A stretch of 64,000 bases of DNA from Novosphingobium sp. BW1 (GTDB lineage: Bacteria > Pseudomonadota > Alphaproteobacteria > Sphingomonadales > Sphingomonadaceae). Within the stretch, counting starts at the first letter, position 1; each line of letters starts with the position of its first letter. The notes beneath the pieces are model-generated. The model saw only the letters and a program-made list of their open reading frames with translations. It was not told where the DNA came from and made no database searches. Of this stretch, positions 45,008-54,184 are shown piece after piece. The stretch covers positions 1 to 64,000 of the forward strand of contig NZ_VIRF01000063.1 of assembly GCF_008107685.1 (NCBI RefSeq). Reading direction: 5' to 3'. Position numbers and translations under genes: made by a program.

Positions 45008-46102
45008 ATGAAGAACATGGACGGCCGCCCTCTCATCGGAACTCACGACGACATCGGCGCGATGGTGCGCTGGCTGTTCACCGTCGCCGTGTTGGTCGTG
45101 CTCATCGTAGCCATCGGTGGGATTACGCGCCTCACCGAATCCGGGCTTTCGATCACGCAGTGGAAGCCGGTGACCGGCGCCCTGCCCCCGCTGACCGACG
45201 CGCAGTGGCAGGCCGAGTTCGCCGAGTACCGGCAGATCCCGCAGTACCTCGATGTCAACGGCCCGGCGGGCATGAGGCTTGCCGACTACAAGTTCATCTA
45301 CTTCTGGGAATGGGCGCACCGGCTGATCGCGCGCATCATCGGGCTGGTCTTTGCGCTGCCGCTGATCTGGTTCTGGGTGCGCCGCACGATCCCGCTTGGC
45401 TACAAGCCGCGCCTGCTCGCGCTCTTGGCGCTGGGCGGCCTTCAGGGCGCGGTGGGCTGGTGGATGGTCTCCTCCGGGCTCTCTCCCGATGCACTCGACC
45501 GGGTGAGCCACTTCCGCTTGGCCGCCCACCTCCTGACCGCGCTCCTGACATTGGGCGGGCTCGTGTGGACCGCACTCGACCTCCGGCAACTCGAACAGGG
45601 CACGCCGCGCTCCTCGCTTGGGCGCTTCACCTTCGTGGCGCTGGCCGCGCTGGCGCTCCAGCTGTTCTATGGCGCGCTTGTCGCGGGTATGCGCGCGGGC
45701 TACGTGGCGGGCGCGGGCTGGTTCCACCTCGACGCCTGGCCCCTTATGCAGGGCCATCTCTTCCCTGAGGGCGTCGATGCGTCGGGCGGGCTTCTCCTTG
45801 CGCTCTTCAACGATCCCTTCCTCGTCCACTTCCTCCACCGCTGGTGGGCCTGGGTGGTCGTGGCGATCCTGATCGTCATGGGGCGGCGCCTGCGCGCGAT
45901 CCGCCAGCGCCCGGCCTCGGTGGCGATCCACATGGCCTTCGGCCTGCAGATCCTGCTCGGCATTGCAACAATCTGGTCGGGCGTGAACTTGTGGCTGGCG
46001 GTCGCCCACCAGGTCTGCGCCGCGCTCTTGGTGATGAGCGTGGTCTGGGGCGCACATGCGCTGGGCCGCCGCGATCCGGTCAACCTGCTGAGCGCGGCCT
46101 GA
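45008..46102 (+). CDS. ctaA: Heme A synthase (CtaA/Cox15)
   Basis: 364 residues, eight predicted membrane helices. Cox15-type motifs: 'GGITRLTESGLSITQWKPVTGALPPL' and the histidine ligands 'FWEWAHRLIARIIG', 'SHFRLAAHL', 'HFLHRWWAW' and 'LAVAHQVCAAL'. Converts heme O to heme A for cytochrome oxidase, using O2 and membrane electron transfer. Start ATG 45008 chosen from the conserved N-terminus. Confidence 0.93.
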   Translation: MKNMDGRPLIGTHDDIGAMVRWLFTVAVLVVLIVAIGGITRLTESGLSITQWKPVTGALPPLTDAQWQAEFAEYRQIPQYLDVNGPAGMRLADYKFIYFWEWAHRLIARIIGLVFALPLIWFWVRRTIPLGYKPRLLALLALGGLQGAVGWWMVSSGLSPDALDRVSHFRLAAHLLTALLTLGGLVWTALDLRQLEQGTPRSSLGRFTFVALAALALQLFYGALVAGMRAGYVAGAGWFHLDAWPLMQGHLFPEGVDASGGLLLALFNDPFLVHFLHRWWAWVVVAILIVMGRRLRAIRQRPASVAIHMAFGLQILLGIATIWSGVNLWLAVAHQVCAALLVMSVVWGAHALGRRDPVNLLSAA

Positions 46103-46103
46103 T

Positions 46104-46427
46104 ATGGCGGATGCGCCCCTTTCAGGCGCCCTTGTCTGGTGTCCCTGCCCCGATGAAGCCGCCGCACTCGCGGCCGCGCGCACGCTGGTCGAAGAGAAGC
46201 TCGCCGGTTGCGGCAACGTGATCCCTGGGGTCACCAGCGTGTTCGAATGGGAGGGCCAGATCGACACCGCGCGCGAAGTCGGTCTGCTTCTCAAGACCCG
46301 CGCCGACCTGCTCGACGCCGCCGTCGCGCGCCTTGGCGAGATCCACCCTTACGACACGCCCGCCGTGCTGGGCTGGGTCTGCGACACGGGCGCACCGGCC
46401 ACACTGGGCTGGCTGGGCGCGCTCTGA
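46104..46427 (+). CDS. cutA: Divalent-cation tolerance protein CutA
   Basis: 107 residues starting 1 bp after ctaA. The CutA/PII-like fold shows 'VWCPCPDEAAALAAARTLVEEKLAGCGNVIPGVTSVFEWEGQI' and 'IHPYDTPAVLGW', with the conserved cysteine pair. Forms trimers; the precise role in metal tolerance is unsettled even in E. coli. Co-transcription with ctaA is likely. Confidence 0.92.
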   Translation: MADAPLSGALVWCPCPDEAAALAAARTLVEEKLAGCGNVIPGVTSVFEWEGQIDTAREVGLLLKTRADLLDAAVARLGEIHPYDTPAVLGWVCDTGAPATLGWLGAL

Positions 46428-46499
46428 CACCCCGGCTTGCCAGCCCGCCTGACGGACGCACAGGTCAACCTGCCAGCCCGCTCAGTCCGGGCTGAGGCG

Positions 46500-47060
46500 C
46501 AAGCTGCCGGGTGAAGCGAACGATGCGTTCGCGCAGCCCGCCCTGGGCCAGATCACCGCAGCCGCGCAAGGCACAGGCGAGACCTTCGGGCTCAACGCCA
46601 TCATCGTCACCGCACAGCGTCGCGCCGAAACCCAGCAGGACGCGGCCATCGCGATCAACGCGGCCAGCGGCAACCAGCTGGTCCAGAGCGGCATCGCCGA
46701 CGCGACGACAATGGCAACAACGCCTTTGACACCCGCAACGTCGCCAAGTCCTTGGTCAAAGGTGTGGAGATGGGCTTCCAGTGGCTGGCGGGCGCCACCA
46801 CGCTCGTCCATGGCGGTGCGCAGTACCTCGACTCTACCTGCGACAGTTTCCAATACCACCAGATCGACCTTTCCGACGAACGCGACCCGCCCTACGTCCT
46901 CGCCCTTAGCAAGGGCTGCGGCGACACCCAGGTTTCCGACCCGGTGCACTCGTTCGACACCGGCGGCGCGCGCGCAGCGCGCTCGTCGCACCCGGAGGCG
47001 GCGCTTCCTCTCACCCGATGGCCTGTCCTTCGAGATCTCGGCCAAGGTCGCGCCCCTCGA
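46500..47060 (+). pseudogene. TonB-dependent receptor, decayed remnant
   Basis: Two TonB-receptor pieces are recognisable: 'NAIIVTAQRRAETQQDAAIAINAASGNQLVQSG' (plug domain, 46600-46690) and, in a shifted frame from about 46700, 'NNAFDTRNVAKSLVKGVEMGFQWLAGATT' plus a C-terminal barrel segment. The bulk of the barrel and the signal peptide are missing and the frame is broken, so it cannot make a functional receptor. Confidence 0.7.
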
Positions 47061-47089
47061 CAAACATGCTCTGTAGCGCTGGCAAGGCG

Positions 47090-47245
47090 TGCCGGTGAAG
47101 ATCAGCTGCATTCGTCCGATCACCAGGCGCTGGCGCGCTTCTTCACCGATGTGCTGGACTTTCGCGTCTCGGACTGGCTGGGCGATTTCAAGTGCTTCCA
47201 GCGCTGCAACGCGCGCGCGCCCGACCATGGCCAAGCCTGCCGAAA
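47090..47245 (+). pseudogene. VOC-superfamily (glyoxalase/extradiol dioxygenase-like) fragment
   Basis: A single conserved stretch remains: 'LHSSDHQALARFFTDVLDFRVSDWLGDFKCFQRCNAR', matching a VOC domain of extradiol dioxygenases and lactoylglutathione lyases. No start, no second metal site and no C-terminal half. It follows the receptor fragment directly, so both look like leftovers of one degraded catabolic locus. Confidence 0.65.
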
Positions 47246-47356
47246 CCCGCGCAAACCTGAGCCTGCCCGGACAGATCCCTTCTGCGAAGCGATCCGAGCA
47301 ACGGTCATACGACGCCATGCGGTATCATATTACCTCTTCGCAAAGCCGCATCCTGC

Positions 47357-47390
47357 TTGACTTGGCGCCCGAATTCGACGAATTGGCGCC
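47357..47390 (+). promoter_or_regulatory. Candidate promoter of the rplM operon
   Basis: TTGACT (47357-47362) with AT-richer sequence about 17 bp downstream, roughly 105 bp before the rplM start. Weak match to a housekeeping promoter; included only because a strong promoter must lie near here. Confidence 0.3.
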
Positions 47391-47468
47391 ACTTCCCGCG
47401 TAAGGGACGGATTCGCGCCAGCGCCAATCCACCGGACGCGCGCACGAAACACAAGGGATAGACCAGCC

Positions 47469-47948
47469 ATGAAGGCGCTCACAAAGGTCACCCGGTCGAT
47501 CAAGCCGGCCGAGGTGGAAAAGAAGTGGCATCTGATCGATGCCGAAGGTCTGGTGGTTGGCCGTCTGGCTGTCATCATCGCCGACCTCCTGCGCGGCAAG
47601 CACAAGCCGAGCTTCACCCCGCACGTCGATTGCGGCGACCACGTCGTCGTGATCAACGCCGAGAAGGTCCGCTTCACCGGCAACAAGCTCAAGCAGCAGA
47701 CCTACTACAAGCACACCGGCTACGCTGGCGGCCTCAAGGAAGTTACCGCGGACAAGGTCCTCGCCGGTCGCTTTCCCGAGCGCGTGCTTGAAAAGGCCGT
47801 GGAACGCATGATTCCCCGTGGTCCGCTGGGCCGCGACCAGATGCGCGCCCTGCACGTCTACGCCGGCACCGAGCACCCGCACGGTGGTACGCAGCCCGAA
47901 GCCCTCGACGTTGCTTCGATGAACCGTAAGAACAAGGTGGGTGCCTAA
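47469..47948 (+). CDS. rplM: 50S ribosomal protein L13
   Basis: 159 residues with the L13 core '[50 protein letters not shown]', '[44 protein letters not shown]' and the C-terminal '[20 protein letters not shown]'. Overlaps rpsI by 1 bp (TAATG), the standard rplM-rpsI pair. Confidence 0.97.
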   Translation: MKALTKVTRSIKPAEVEKKWHLIDAEGLVVGRLAVIIADLLRGKHKPSFTPHVDCGDHVVVINAEKVRFTGNKLKQQTYYKHTGYAGGLKEVTADKVLAGRFPERVLEKAVERMIPRGPLGRDQMRALHVYAGTEHPHGGTQPEALDVASMNRKNKVGA

Positions 47949-48478
47949 TGTCCGACACTGATACCGTCCAGAGCCTGTCCGACCTCAAGGACCTCGGCAC
48001 CGAAGTCGCGACCGAAGAAGCCGCAGCTGAAGAGCAGGGCTTCACCCCTGTCGTCTCGAACGTTCCCCTGCGCGAGCAGGAACTCGACGCCCAGGGCCGC
48101 GCCTACGCCACCGGCCGCCGCAAGGACGCCGTTGCCCGTGTGTGGATCAAGCCCGGCACCGGCAAGATCACCATCAACGGCCGTGACCAGGAAGTCTACT
48201 TCGCACGTCCGACCCTGCGTCTGGTCATTGCCCAGCCGTTCCAGATCACCGCGCGCGAAGACCAGTACGACGTCGTCGCCACCGTCAAGGGCGGCGGTCT
48301 CTCGGGTCAGGCCGGCGCTGTGAAGCACGGCATTTCGCAGGCTCTCTCGAAGTACGAGCCGGTCCTGCGCGCCACGGTCAAAGCCGCCGGCTTCCTCACC
48401 CGCGACAGCCGCGTGGTTGAGCGTAAGAAGTACGGCCGCGCCAAGGCCCGTCGTTCGTTCCAGTTCTCGAAGCGCTAA
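47948..48478 (+). CDS. rpsI: 30S ribosomal protein S9
   Basis: 176 residues; a hydrophilic N-terminal extension of about 45 residues precedes the S9 domain '[24 protein letters not shown]' and the basic C-terminal tail '[22 protein letters not shown]', whose terminal arginine contacts the tRNA anticodon stem in the family. Overlaps rplM by 1 bp. Confidence 0.96.
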   Translation: MSDTDTVQSLSDLKDLGTEVATEEAAAEEQGFTPVVSNVPLREQELDAQGRAYATGRRKDAVARVWIKPGTGKITINGRDQEVYFARPTLRLVIAQPFQITAREDQYDVVATVKGGGLSGQAGAVKHGISQALSKYEPVLRATVKAAGFLTRDSRVVERKKYGRAKARRSFQFSKR

Positions 48479-48507
48479 GTTTCGAACGGACCGACGCACC
48501 GGTTTAC

Positions 48508-48542
48508 GAAAAGAGGGTCGCGGGCAACCGCGGCCCTCTTTT
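48508..48542 (+). terminator. Rho-independent terminator after rpsI
   Basis: Stem AAAAGAGGGTCGCGG / CCGCGGCCCTCTTTT with a short loop, followed by the T run, 30 bp after the rpsI stop codon. Confidence 0.88.
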
Positions 48543-48616
48543 CATGCCTGCATTCCGCAGGTGTGCCTTCGCGGCGGGGCTTGCATGTCCCCGGTATCTG
48601 GCCAATCCTGCCGGGA

Positions 48617-49234
48617 ATGCACCGCACCAACCTTCGCGACCTTACCGCGCTCACACTCCTCTGGCTGGCGGGCCTTCTGGCCTCGGGCTGGAGCCCTTTT
48701 GAGCGCTCGACCTGGCTGATGGAGGTGGCACCCGTCCTGATCGCGCTGCCCGTCCTCTGGGCTACCCGCAGCCGCCTCCCCCTGACCCGCCTTGCCATGG
48801 CGCTGATTGGCCTCCATGGCCTCATCCTCATGCTGGGGGGCGCCTATACCTACGCGCGCACGCCGCTGGGCTTTACCTTGCAGGACCTGCTGGGCCTCGC
48901 GCGCAATCCCTACGATAGGATCGGCCACTTCGCGCAAGGCTTCGTACCCGCAATCGTGCTGCGCGAGGTGCTGCTGCGCCGGGGCGGCCTTGCGCCCGGA
49001 TGGCTTTCCAGGGTGCTGGTCACGGCCTGCTGCCTGGCGGTGAGCGCAGTCTACGAGCTGATCGAGTTCGGCGCGGCCATGGCGCTGGGTCAGGGTGCCG
49101 AGGCCTTCCTGGGCACCCAGGGCGATCCCTGGGACACCCAGTGGGACATGCTCATGTGCCTTGTAGGGGCGGTTTGTGCGTTGGCCCTCCTCATCCCCTG
49201 GCACGACCGCCAGATCGCCCGGATCGAGGGCTGA
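48617..49234 (+). CDS. DUF2238 (YjdF-like) inner-membrane protein
   Basis: 205 residues from ATG 48617, six predicted membrane helices. The family motif '[21 protein letters not shown]' and '[21 protein letters not shown]' identify DUF2238. Function unknown; conserved in proteobacteria. The remnant arylsulfatase gene is convergent with it. Confidence 0.72.
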   Translation: MHRTNLRDLTALTLLWLAGLLASGWSPFERSTWLMEVAPVLIALPVLWATRSRLPLTRLAMALIGLHGLILMLGGAYTYARTPLGFTLQDLLGLARNPYDRIGHFAQGFVPAIVLREVLLRRGGLAPGWLSRVLVTACCLAVSAVYELIEFGAAMALGQGAEAFLGTQGDPWDTQWDMLMCLVGAVCALALLIPWHDRQIARIEG

Positions 49235-50060
49235 GCCCCAAAAAAAGGCCCTGCTCCATGAACTCGGCCACGACATTGGACATGTCGAACGAGGCCCCGC
49301 CCTGCACAGGCGGGTATTCGGCCAGGGTCTTGAGGTGCGTGTTCATCAAGACGCCCATCGGCTGCATCAACCACGAGACCTTCGGAAGCAGGTGCCGGTA
49401 GGCATCGACCGAATCGAAGCTCTCGAAAGGATCCATGCGGATGTTGACGTCGGGCATACCGGCCACGGCCGCAAGGCTGGTGAACATGTCCTGGTGCGCC
49501 TGAATGCCATTCAGCACCTGTCCCTGCGGGACCATGCGCGGATAGCGCAACATCGAAATCACGCGCACACCACCCTCGTAGGCAGTCATCTTCTCACCGC
49601 GGAAGGGCGTGGTTGCCCCGTGTGGCCAGGGATCGTGCTCCGGACCGTTGTCGGTTGAATACCAGATCAGCGTATCATCGAGGATGCCCTGCTGCTCGAG
49701 CCAGTCGAGCACCATGCCTACGGCGTGATCGTGCTGCATCATGCCCGAGCCGTGAAGGTCCGCCTCGGACGTGTATTTTCCCGCCGCATAGCGCCACTCA
49801 TCGTCGAGAAGCGTGTAGACATGCATGCGTGAGGTGTTCATCCACACGAAGAAGGGCTCGTTTGCCGCCTTCGCCTTTTTCCATGAAGGCAAGTGCGGTC
49901 GGGATCATCTCGGCGGAATCGAAGTTCTCCATCCGCTTACGCGTCAGCGGGCCGGTGTCCTCGATGATCTGCTTGCCCACCTTGCCGAAACGTTCTGCCA
50001 GCCGATATCATCGTCCCAGATCACGAGGATGTTCGGCTTGCGGCCCGAGGCGGCCTGCGC
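49230..50060 (-). pseudogene. Arylsulfatase, frameshifted and internally deleted
   Basis: From the right: '[18 protein letters not shown]', the sulfatase N-terminus, joins directly to '[20 protein letters not shown]', skipping about 150 residues that should include the CxPxR formylglycine site. Then a run of five A on the minus strand (49876-49880) shifts the frame: '[11 protein letters not shown]' continues as '[22 protein letters not shown]' only after losing one base. The C-terminal part to about 49236 is otherwise well preserved. Two independent lesions make it non-functional. Confidence 0.75.
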
Positions 50061-50349
50061 CAGCGCCCTTTGGGTGCCGATCGGCGAGCCGAGCGCAGGC
50101 AGCGCGGCAGCCACGCGGTCGGACACGAGTCGCATAAGGAAGCCCCCTACCTCACAGGACACCAATCTGGCCCGGTCCGGTACCGAGCCGGCATAGGGTT
50201 TTCCCTCGGTTGCGGGGTGGCAGACCCTGCCGAAGTCACGGAAGTCGGGAACACAAACGGGTTCCTTCGTGAGCCAGCCATCTTGCCGTGCGCGGTATAG
50301 TGCATGGCCTTGTACCTCTTTTAGAAAGGTACCTTGCATCACACACTAG

Positions 50350-50363
50350 CTGTCTATATACAG
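50350..50363. promoter_or_regulatory. Candidate PadR operator
   Basis: Near-palindrome 'ctgtctatatacag' about 25 bp before the PadR start. PadR-family regulators bind AT-rich palindromes of this size and usually repress their own operon. Confidence 0.4.
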
Positions 50364-50387
50364 TCGTCACCGACAGGAGATGATTCG

Positions 50388-50786
50388 ATGTCCGAAATCG
50401 AAGTCCAGCTTAAGAAGGGGGTGCTCGGCCTTTGCGTGCTTGCCCTGCTTTCGCGCCGCAACAGCTATGCCTACGAGATCGCCAGCCGCATGGCCGACGC
50501 GGTCGATATGGGCGAAGGGACGATCTACCCGCTGATGCGCCGCATGCAGAAGGACGGCCTGGTCTCGACCTATCTCGAGGAATCGCCATCCGGCCCGCCG
50601 CGCAAGTACTATTCCATCACCGAAGCTGGCCAGACGCGCCTCGTCGCCCAGGTCAGCGAATGGCGCGGTTTCACCGCCGCCGTCGATGAACTGATCACCG
50701 GCGATGCGCCCGTCGCCACCGCACCGGAAACCACCGGAGAACCCGCGAACGTGCAGGAAGGGGAATCCAGCCATGACGCGTCTTGA
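50388..50786 (+). CDS. PadR-family transcriptional regulator
   Basis: 132 residues. The winged helix 'KKGVLGLCVLALLSRRNSYAYEIASRM', 'GEGTIYPLMRRMQKDGLVSTYLEESPSGPPRKYYSITEAG' is the diagnostic PadR domain. In families with a downstream HAAS-domain partner, it responds to membrane or envelope signals. Its 3' end overlaps the HAAS gene by 14 bp. Confidence 0.9.
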   Translation: MSEIEVQLKKGVLGLCVLALLSRRNSYAYEIASRMADAVDMGEGTIYPLMRRMQKDGLVSTYLEESPSGPPRKYYSITEAGQTRLVAQVSEWRGFTAAVDELITGDAPVATAPETTGEPANVQEGESSHDAS

Positions 50787-51339
50787 ATTCATCCGTCGCC
50801 TCGAAGCCGGGCTCAAGGGCCTGCCGCGCGAGGACGTCGACGACATCCTCTCCGACTACGCTGAGCACTTCGAGGCCGGCATGGCCGAAGGCCGCGGCGA
50901 GGCGGAGATTGCCGCCGCTCTGGGCGATCCGGCGCGCCTGGCCCGCGAACTGCGCTTCGAATTCGGCCAGCGCAACTGGAACGAGGCGCGCTCACCGTCC
51001 TCGGCCTGGGCCGCAATCATTGCCTTCGTTGGCCTCGCCTCGCTCGACATCCTGCTGCTGCTGCCGATCATCGTGACGGTGCTGGGCGTACTCATCGCCC
51101 TGTTCGTAGCCGTCATCGCAGTGTTCATCGCTGGTGGCCTTGTCCTCATCGCCGGCCCGTTCACGGGCTTCCCGGGAGGCTGGGCTGTCGCCCTGCTCGC
51201 TGGTCTCGGTATCCTGAGCGGATCGGTCGCGGCCGCGGCCATCCTCATCCTCGTCAGCATCTGGGTCATCAACGCCCTGATGTGGTTCGGCCGCCTGCAC
51301 TTCCGGGTGCTCGAGCCTGCCATTCACCCCGACAAGTAA
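50773..51339 (+). CDS. HAAS-domain (DUF1700) membrane protein, PadR partner
   Basis: 188 residues from ATG 50773. HAAS domain 'MTRLEFIRRLEAGLKGLPREDVDDILSDYAEHF', then 'GRGEAEIAAALGDPARLARELR', then about four membrane helices. HAAS proteins are paired with PadR regulators and modulate membrane-stress responses. Overlap with padR implies translational coupling. Confidence 0.85.
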   Translation: MTRLEFIRRLEAGLKGLPREDVDDILSDYAEHFEAGMAEGRGEAEIAAALGDPARLARELRFEFGQRNWNEARSPSSAWAAIIAFVGLASLDILLLLPIIVTVLGVLIALFVAVIAVFIAGGLVLIAGPFTGFPGGWAVALLAGLGILSGSVAAAAILILVSIWVINALMWFGRLHFRVLEPAIHPDK

Positions 51340-51361
51340 CCGTGCACGCAGGAGATATAAC

Positions 51362-52087
51362 ATGTTCCGCAAACTGCTCATTGTCTTCGCCAGTGCCGCG
51401 ATCCTATCGCTCGTTGCTTTCGCCGGGGCCTGGATTGTCGGGGGCGAGGACGCCCGCCGCGAGTTTGCCCAGGAAGGGGGCTGGCACTTTGGCGGCGAGG
51501 ACGAGGACCTGGGGCCGACCAAGACCCGCGAGTTCGCCATCGAAAGCGGATCGCAGATTGCCATGGAAGTGCCCGTCGATCTCAGCTTCACCCGCGGCAA
51601 GACCGCAAGCATGACCGTCAAGGGGCCCGAGAAGCTGCTGGAGCGCCTCGTCTGGGAAGATGGCCGCCTCAAGCTCGACGGCAACCGCAGCCACTGGGGC
51701 AACGGCCTCAAGGTCGTCATCACCGCGCCCGAGATCGAGGGCCTCGATCTCGACGCACCGGGCGATGTCACGCTGGTCGGCCTCGACCAGGACCAGTTCA
51801 CGCTGAAGGCCAACGGCGCGCTCGACCTCGAAGCCGACGGCAAGGTCCGCACGATGGCCGTCACTACCAATGGCGCGGGCAACATCGACCTCGCCAAGCT
51901 CTACGGCGATGACGTCAAGGTTGAGGTCAATGGCGCGGGCGACGTCACCCTTGGCCCCAAGCGCCTCGCCGAAATCGAGATCAACGGCGTGGGCCACGTG
52001 ACCCTGGTACGCAAGCCCGAGATCCTGCGCAGCAACATCAACGGCCTGGGCTCGGTCGACCACGACTACGCGCAGGCGGACATGTAA
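51362..52087 (+). CDS. GIN-domain (DUF2807) membrane-anchored protein
   Basis: 241 residues with an N-terminal membrane anchor (about 5-25) and a beta-helix-like GIN domain of repeating 'GLDLDAPGDVTL', 'FTLKANGALDLEA', 'GNIDLAKLYGDDVKVEVNGAGDVTL' strands. Third gene of the padR-HAAS-GIN operon; likely an envelope-associated effector or sensor. Role inferred. Confidence 0.8.
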   Translation: MFRKLLIVFASAAILSLVAFAGAWIVGGEDARREFAQEGGWHFGGEDEDLGPTKTREFAIESGSQIAMEVPVDLSFTRGKTASMTVKGPEKLLERLVWEDGRLKLDGNRSHWGNGLKVVITAPEIEGLDLDAPGDVTLVGLDQDQFTLKANGALDLEADGKVRTMAVTTNGAGNIDLAKLYGDDVKVEVNGAGDVTLGPKRLAEIEINGVGHVTLVRKPEILRSNINGLGSVDHDYAQADM

Positions 52088-52108
52088 GATGACGAAGGAA
52101 ATCGATTT

Positions 52109-52209
52109 TCAAGGAGCCATCCGCCCTTGACCCAAAAATCGGCAACCTCACCTTTATCACGCGCCGTTGCGCGCGCGAGGTAAGGCAGCCGGTTCGGGTG
52201 GCCCTCGGA
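52109..52209 (-). repeat. Three-palindrome intergenic repeat, copy H (degenerate)
   Basis: Reverse orientation, damaged at both ends: 'tcaaggagccatccgccctt', central AACCTCACCTTT ... CGCGAGGTAAGG, and 'tggccctcgg'. Convergent gap between the GIN gene and the phosphoesterase gene. Confidence 0.8.
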
Positions 52210-52237
52210 TAGATCTCTTCTAACCAACCTCAAACGA

Positions 52238-52265
52238 AAAGAGCCGCAGGAGACTGCGGCTCTTT
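52238..52265. terminator. Rho-independent terminator
   Basis: Perfect stem AAAGAGCCGCAG / CTGCGGCTCTTT with a 4-nt loop and flanking A and T runs, so it can serve both converging genes. Confidence 0.9.
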
Positions 52266-52284
52266 CTGCTTCTGCCTGTTCCGG

Positions 52285-53151
52285 TCAGCTCACTGGCGGG
52301 TCGACTTCGGGCACCTTGCCGACAGGCGCCACCGGTTCTTCGGGATCGCGCGGGGGCAGCGCGTTCTCAGGCACGTCGCAGATCATCATGTCGCGACTTG
52401 CCACATCTTCCAGGTTGCGCGCGGTGACGCGGATGTCCTCGCCCTCGATCACGATCTCGTTAAAGCTGGGCGGGGTCGAGCGAATGCGCTGCGAAAGTGT
52501 GCCCGCGCCGATCATCCGCAGCGGACCCGCCTTCGTGTCCGCGACGAGATCGAAGGGATCGTGGATGTGCCCGGAAAGGATCGCGGCAACCTTGCGCCCG
52601 GCCAGCGCTTCCATCGTCCGGGTGCCGTTGATGGTCAGCAGCTTGTTGTCACGCTCGCGCCGCTCGGTCAGCGGGTGATGCGCGGCGACAAGAATGCGCG
52701 TGCCTTCGGGCTGTGCGTCGATCGCGGCAAGCGCTTCCTCCAGCGCCTTCTTCGTCACCCAGCCGTTCGACCAGGGAAAGCGCTGCCACTGCGCGCGCGT
52801 CGTTGTCTTGAGCGGGATCACGGCAAGACGCGGCAGGCCGAGTTCGGCCTCGACCAGATGCTCGATCCGGTTGAAGCGGCGGTAGGGATCGAAGAAGCGC
52901 TGGTAGAGATTGGCGTAAGGGATATCGTGATTGCCCACCTCGACCGTCACCGGGATGTCGAGCGCCTGAATCCAGGCGCAGGCGGCGTCGAACTCGCGGT
53001 GCCGCGCGCGCATGGTGAGGTCGCCCGTGATGGCAAGTGCATCGGGCTTTTCGCGCTCGATGCAACGCTCGACCCAGGCGAGGGCGCTGCGGTCCTCGAG
53101 CCCAAAGTGGATATCGCTCAGATGAAACAGCTTGAGCGGGCGGTCATTCAT
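52285..53151 (-). CDS. Metallophosphoesterase (calcineurin-like)
   Basis: 288 residues from ATG 53151. The five metal-site motifs are complete: 'HLSDIHFG' (D13, H15), 'ITGDLTM', 'VGNHDIPY', 'LVAAHHPL' and 'LSGHIHDP'. Resembles CpdA-like 3',5'-cyclic nucleotide phosphodiesterases, though lipid or nucleotide substrates are equally possible. No signal peptide, so cytoplasmic. Confidence 0.85.
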   Translation of the reverse strand: MNDRPLKLFHLSDIHFGLEDRSALAWVERCIEREKPDALAITGDLTMRARHREFDAACAWIQALDIPVTVEVGNHDIPYANLYQRFFDPYRRFNRIEHLVEAELGLPRLAVIPLKTTTRAQWQRFPWSNGWVTKKALEEALAAIDAQPEGTRILVAAHHPLTERRERDNKLLTINGTRTMEALAGRKVAAILSGHIHDPFDLVADTKAGPLRMIGAGTLSQRIRSTPPSFNEIVIEGEDIRVTARNLEDVASRDMMICDVPENALPPRDPEEPVAPVGKVPEVDPPVS

Positions 53152-53221
53152 GCACTTCACCTGCGTTGGGTCTGCGTTTCGGGCCATGTCGCCCCAGCGC
53201 GAAGGAACTCGCCTTCACGCC

Positions 53222-54133
53222 CTATACCTCGCGGGTGGCAATAAGATCGACCTCGCAGGGTGCAAGCTCGAATATTTCCTCAGGCTCGCCATCAAAAGGT
53301 TCGCCGTCGATGAGCAGGCCCATCGGCTCGCCTGCCGGGCAGACAAGACGGATACGCTGGTGGACGCCAAGATCGTCGTGCGGCCCATTGCGGAAGTTGC
53401 GGTTGAGGAGCGCAATCCCCTGCCCCGCGTAGTCGGTCAGCGATTCCGCGTAATAGCCGCGTGCGGACAGCCCCTCCTCACCCGGGTTGACCGTGATCGC
53501 GGCATAGCCGTCCTCGCGTCCGCAATCGGACTCCTCGCACACGACCTTGGGCCCGCTAGTGGAATAGCTGATGGCCTGGCGCGCGGTGGCAACCACTTCG
53601 ACCAGGTTCGCCGCGCGCAGGGCCTCGCGCACCTCGTTCCATATCGTGCCCGGCCCCGCAAGCACGCCGGTCAGCGCGGTTCCGTGCCGGGTGTCGATAA
53701 CAGGCGTGCGCACGCGGCGCCCTTCCCTACTCTCAAGGCGCGCAGCGATCTCGGCCGCGCTGGCCGGGCCGTGCAGCGACCTGGCAAGCAGATTCATCGT
53801 GCCGCCGGGCAAAACCAGCACCGCACCGCCCCAGCCGAACAGGCCCGTGACGACGGCATGGACCGTGCCATCGCCTCCGAAAGTGGCGACGATCTCGACC
53901 CCCTCCGCGTCCAGATCCACAGCCTTGGGCGCGGGATCGTCAGGGAAGTACAAGGTGCGCGCGACATCGAAACCGGCGCTTTCCAGGGCCTGCTTTGCCT
54001 CACGCTGGGTCTGCGCATCGTTGCTGCCGCTTGCCGGATTGCACACCAGCCAGAGACGCCGCGCCTTCGCGCTGGCGGGGGCGGGATCATCGGGTTGCGC
54101 CACGTCGGCGGGTGTCTGCGATGCCTGTTCCAT
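53222..54133 (-). CDS. Diacylglycerol kinase catalytic-domain lipid kinase
   Basis: 303 residues from ATG 54133 (ATG 54160 adds nine). The DAGK_cat domain shows 'RRLWLVCNPASGSNDAQT' and 'VEIVATFGGDGTVHAVVTGLFG...LVLPGGTMNLLARSL', the ATP-binding GGDGT motif. Probably phosphorylates a lipid such as diacylglycerol or a sphingoid base; this organism group makes sphingolipids, so the latter is attractive but unproven. Confidence 0.85.
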   Translation of the reverse strand: MEQASQTPADVAQPDDPAPASAKARRLWLVCNPASGSNDAQTQREAKQALESAGFDVARTLYFPDDPAPKAVDLDAEGVEIVATFGGDGTVHAVVTGLFGWGGAVLVLPGGTMNLLARSLHGPASAAEIAARLESREGRRVRTPVIDTRHGTALTGVLAGPGTIWNEVREALRAANLVEVVATARQAISYSTSGPKVVCEESDCGREDGYAAITVNPGEEGLSARGYYAESLTDYAGQGIALLNRNFRNGPHDDLGVHQRIRLVCPAGEPMGLLIDGEPFDGEPEEIFELAPCEVDLIATREV

Positions 54134-54184
54134 GCTTGGCGAAAAGCCCCGTGCGCGCACCGGTTCCCGGATACCTTCCCGGAA

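Noticed and set aside
50070..50342. Separate gene upstream of the arylsulfatase remnant
   Set aside because: The frame is open but has no convincing family match, and it runs directly into the sulfatase N-terminus, so it may be part of the same decayed region.
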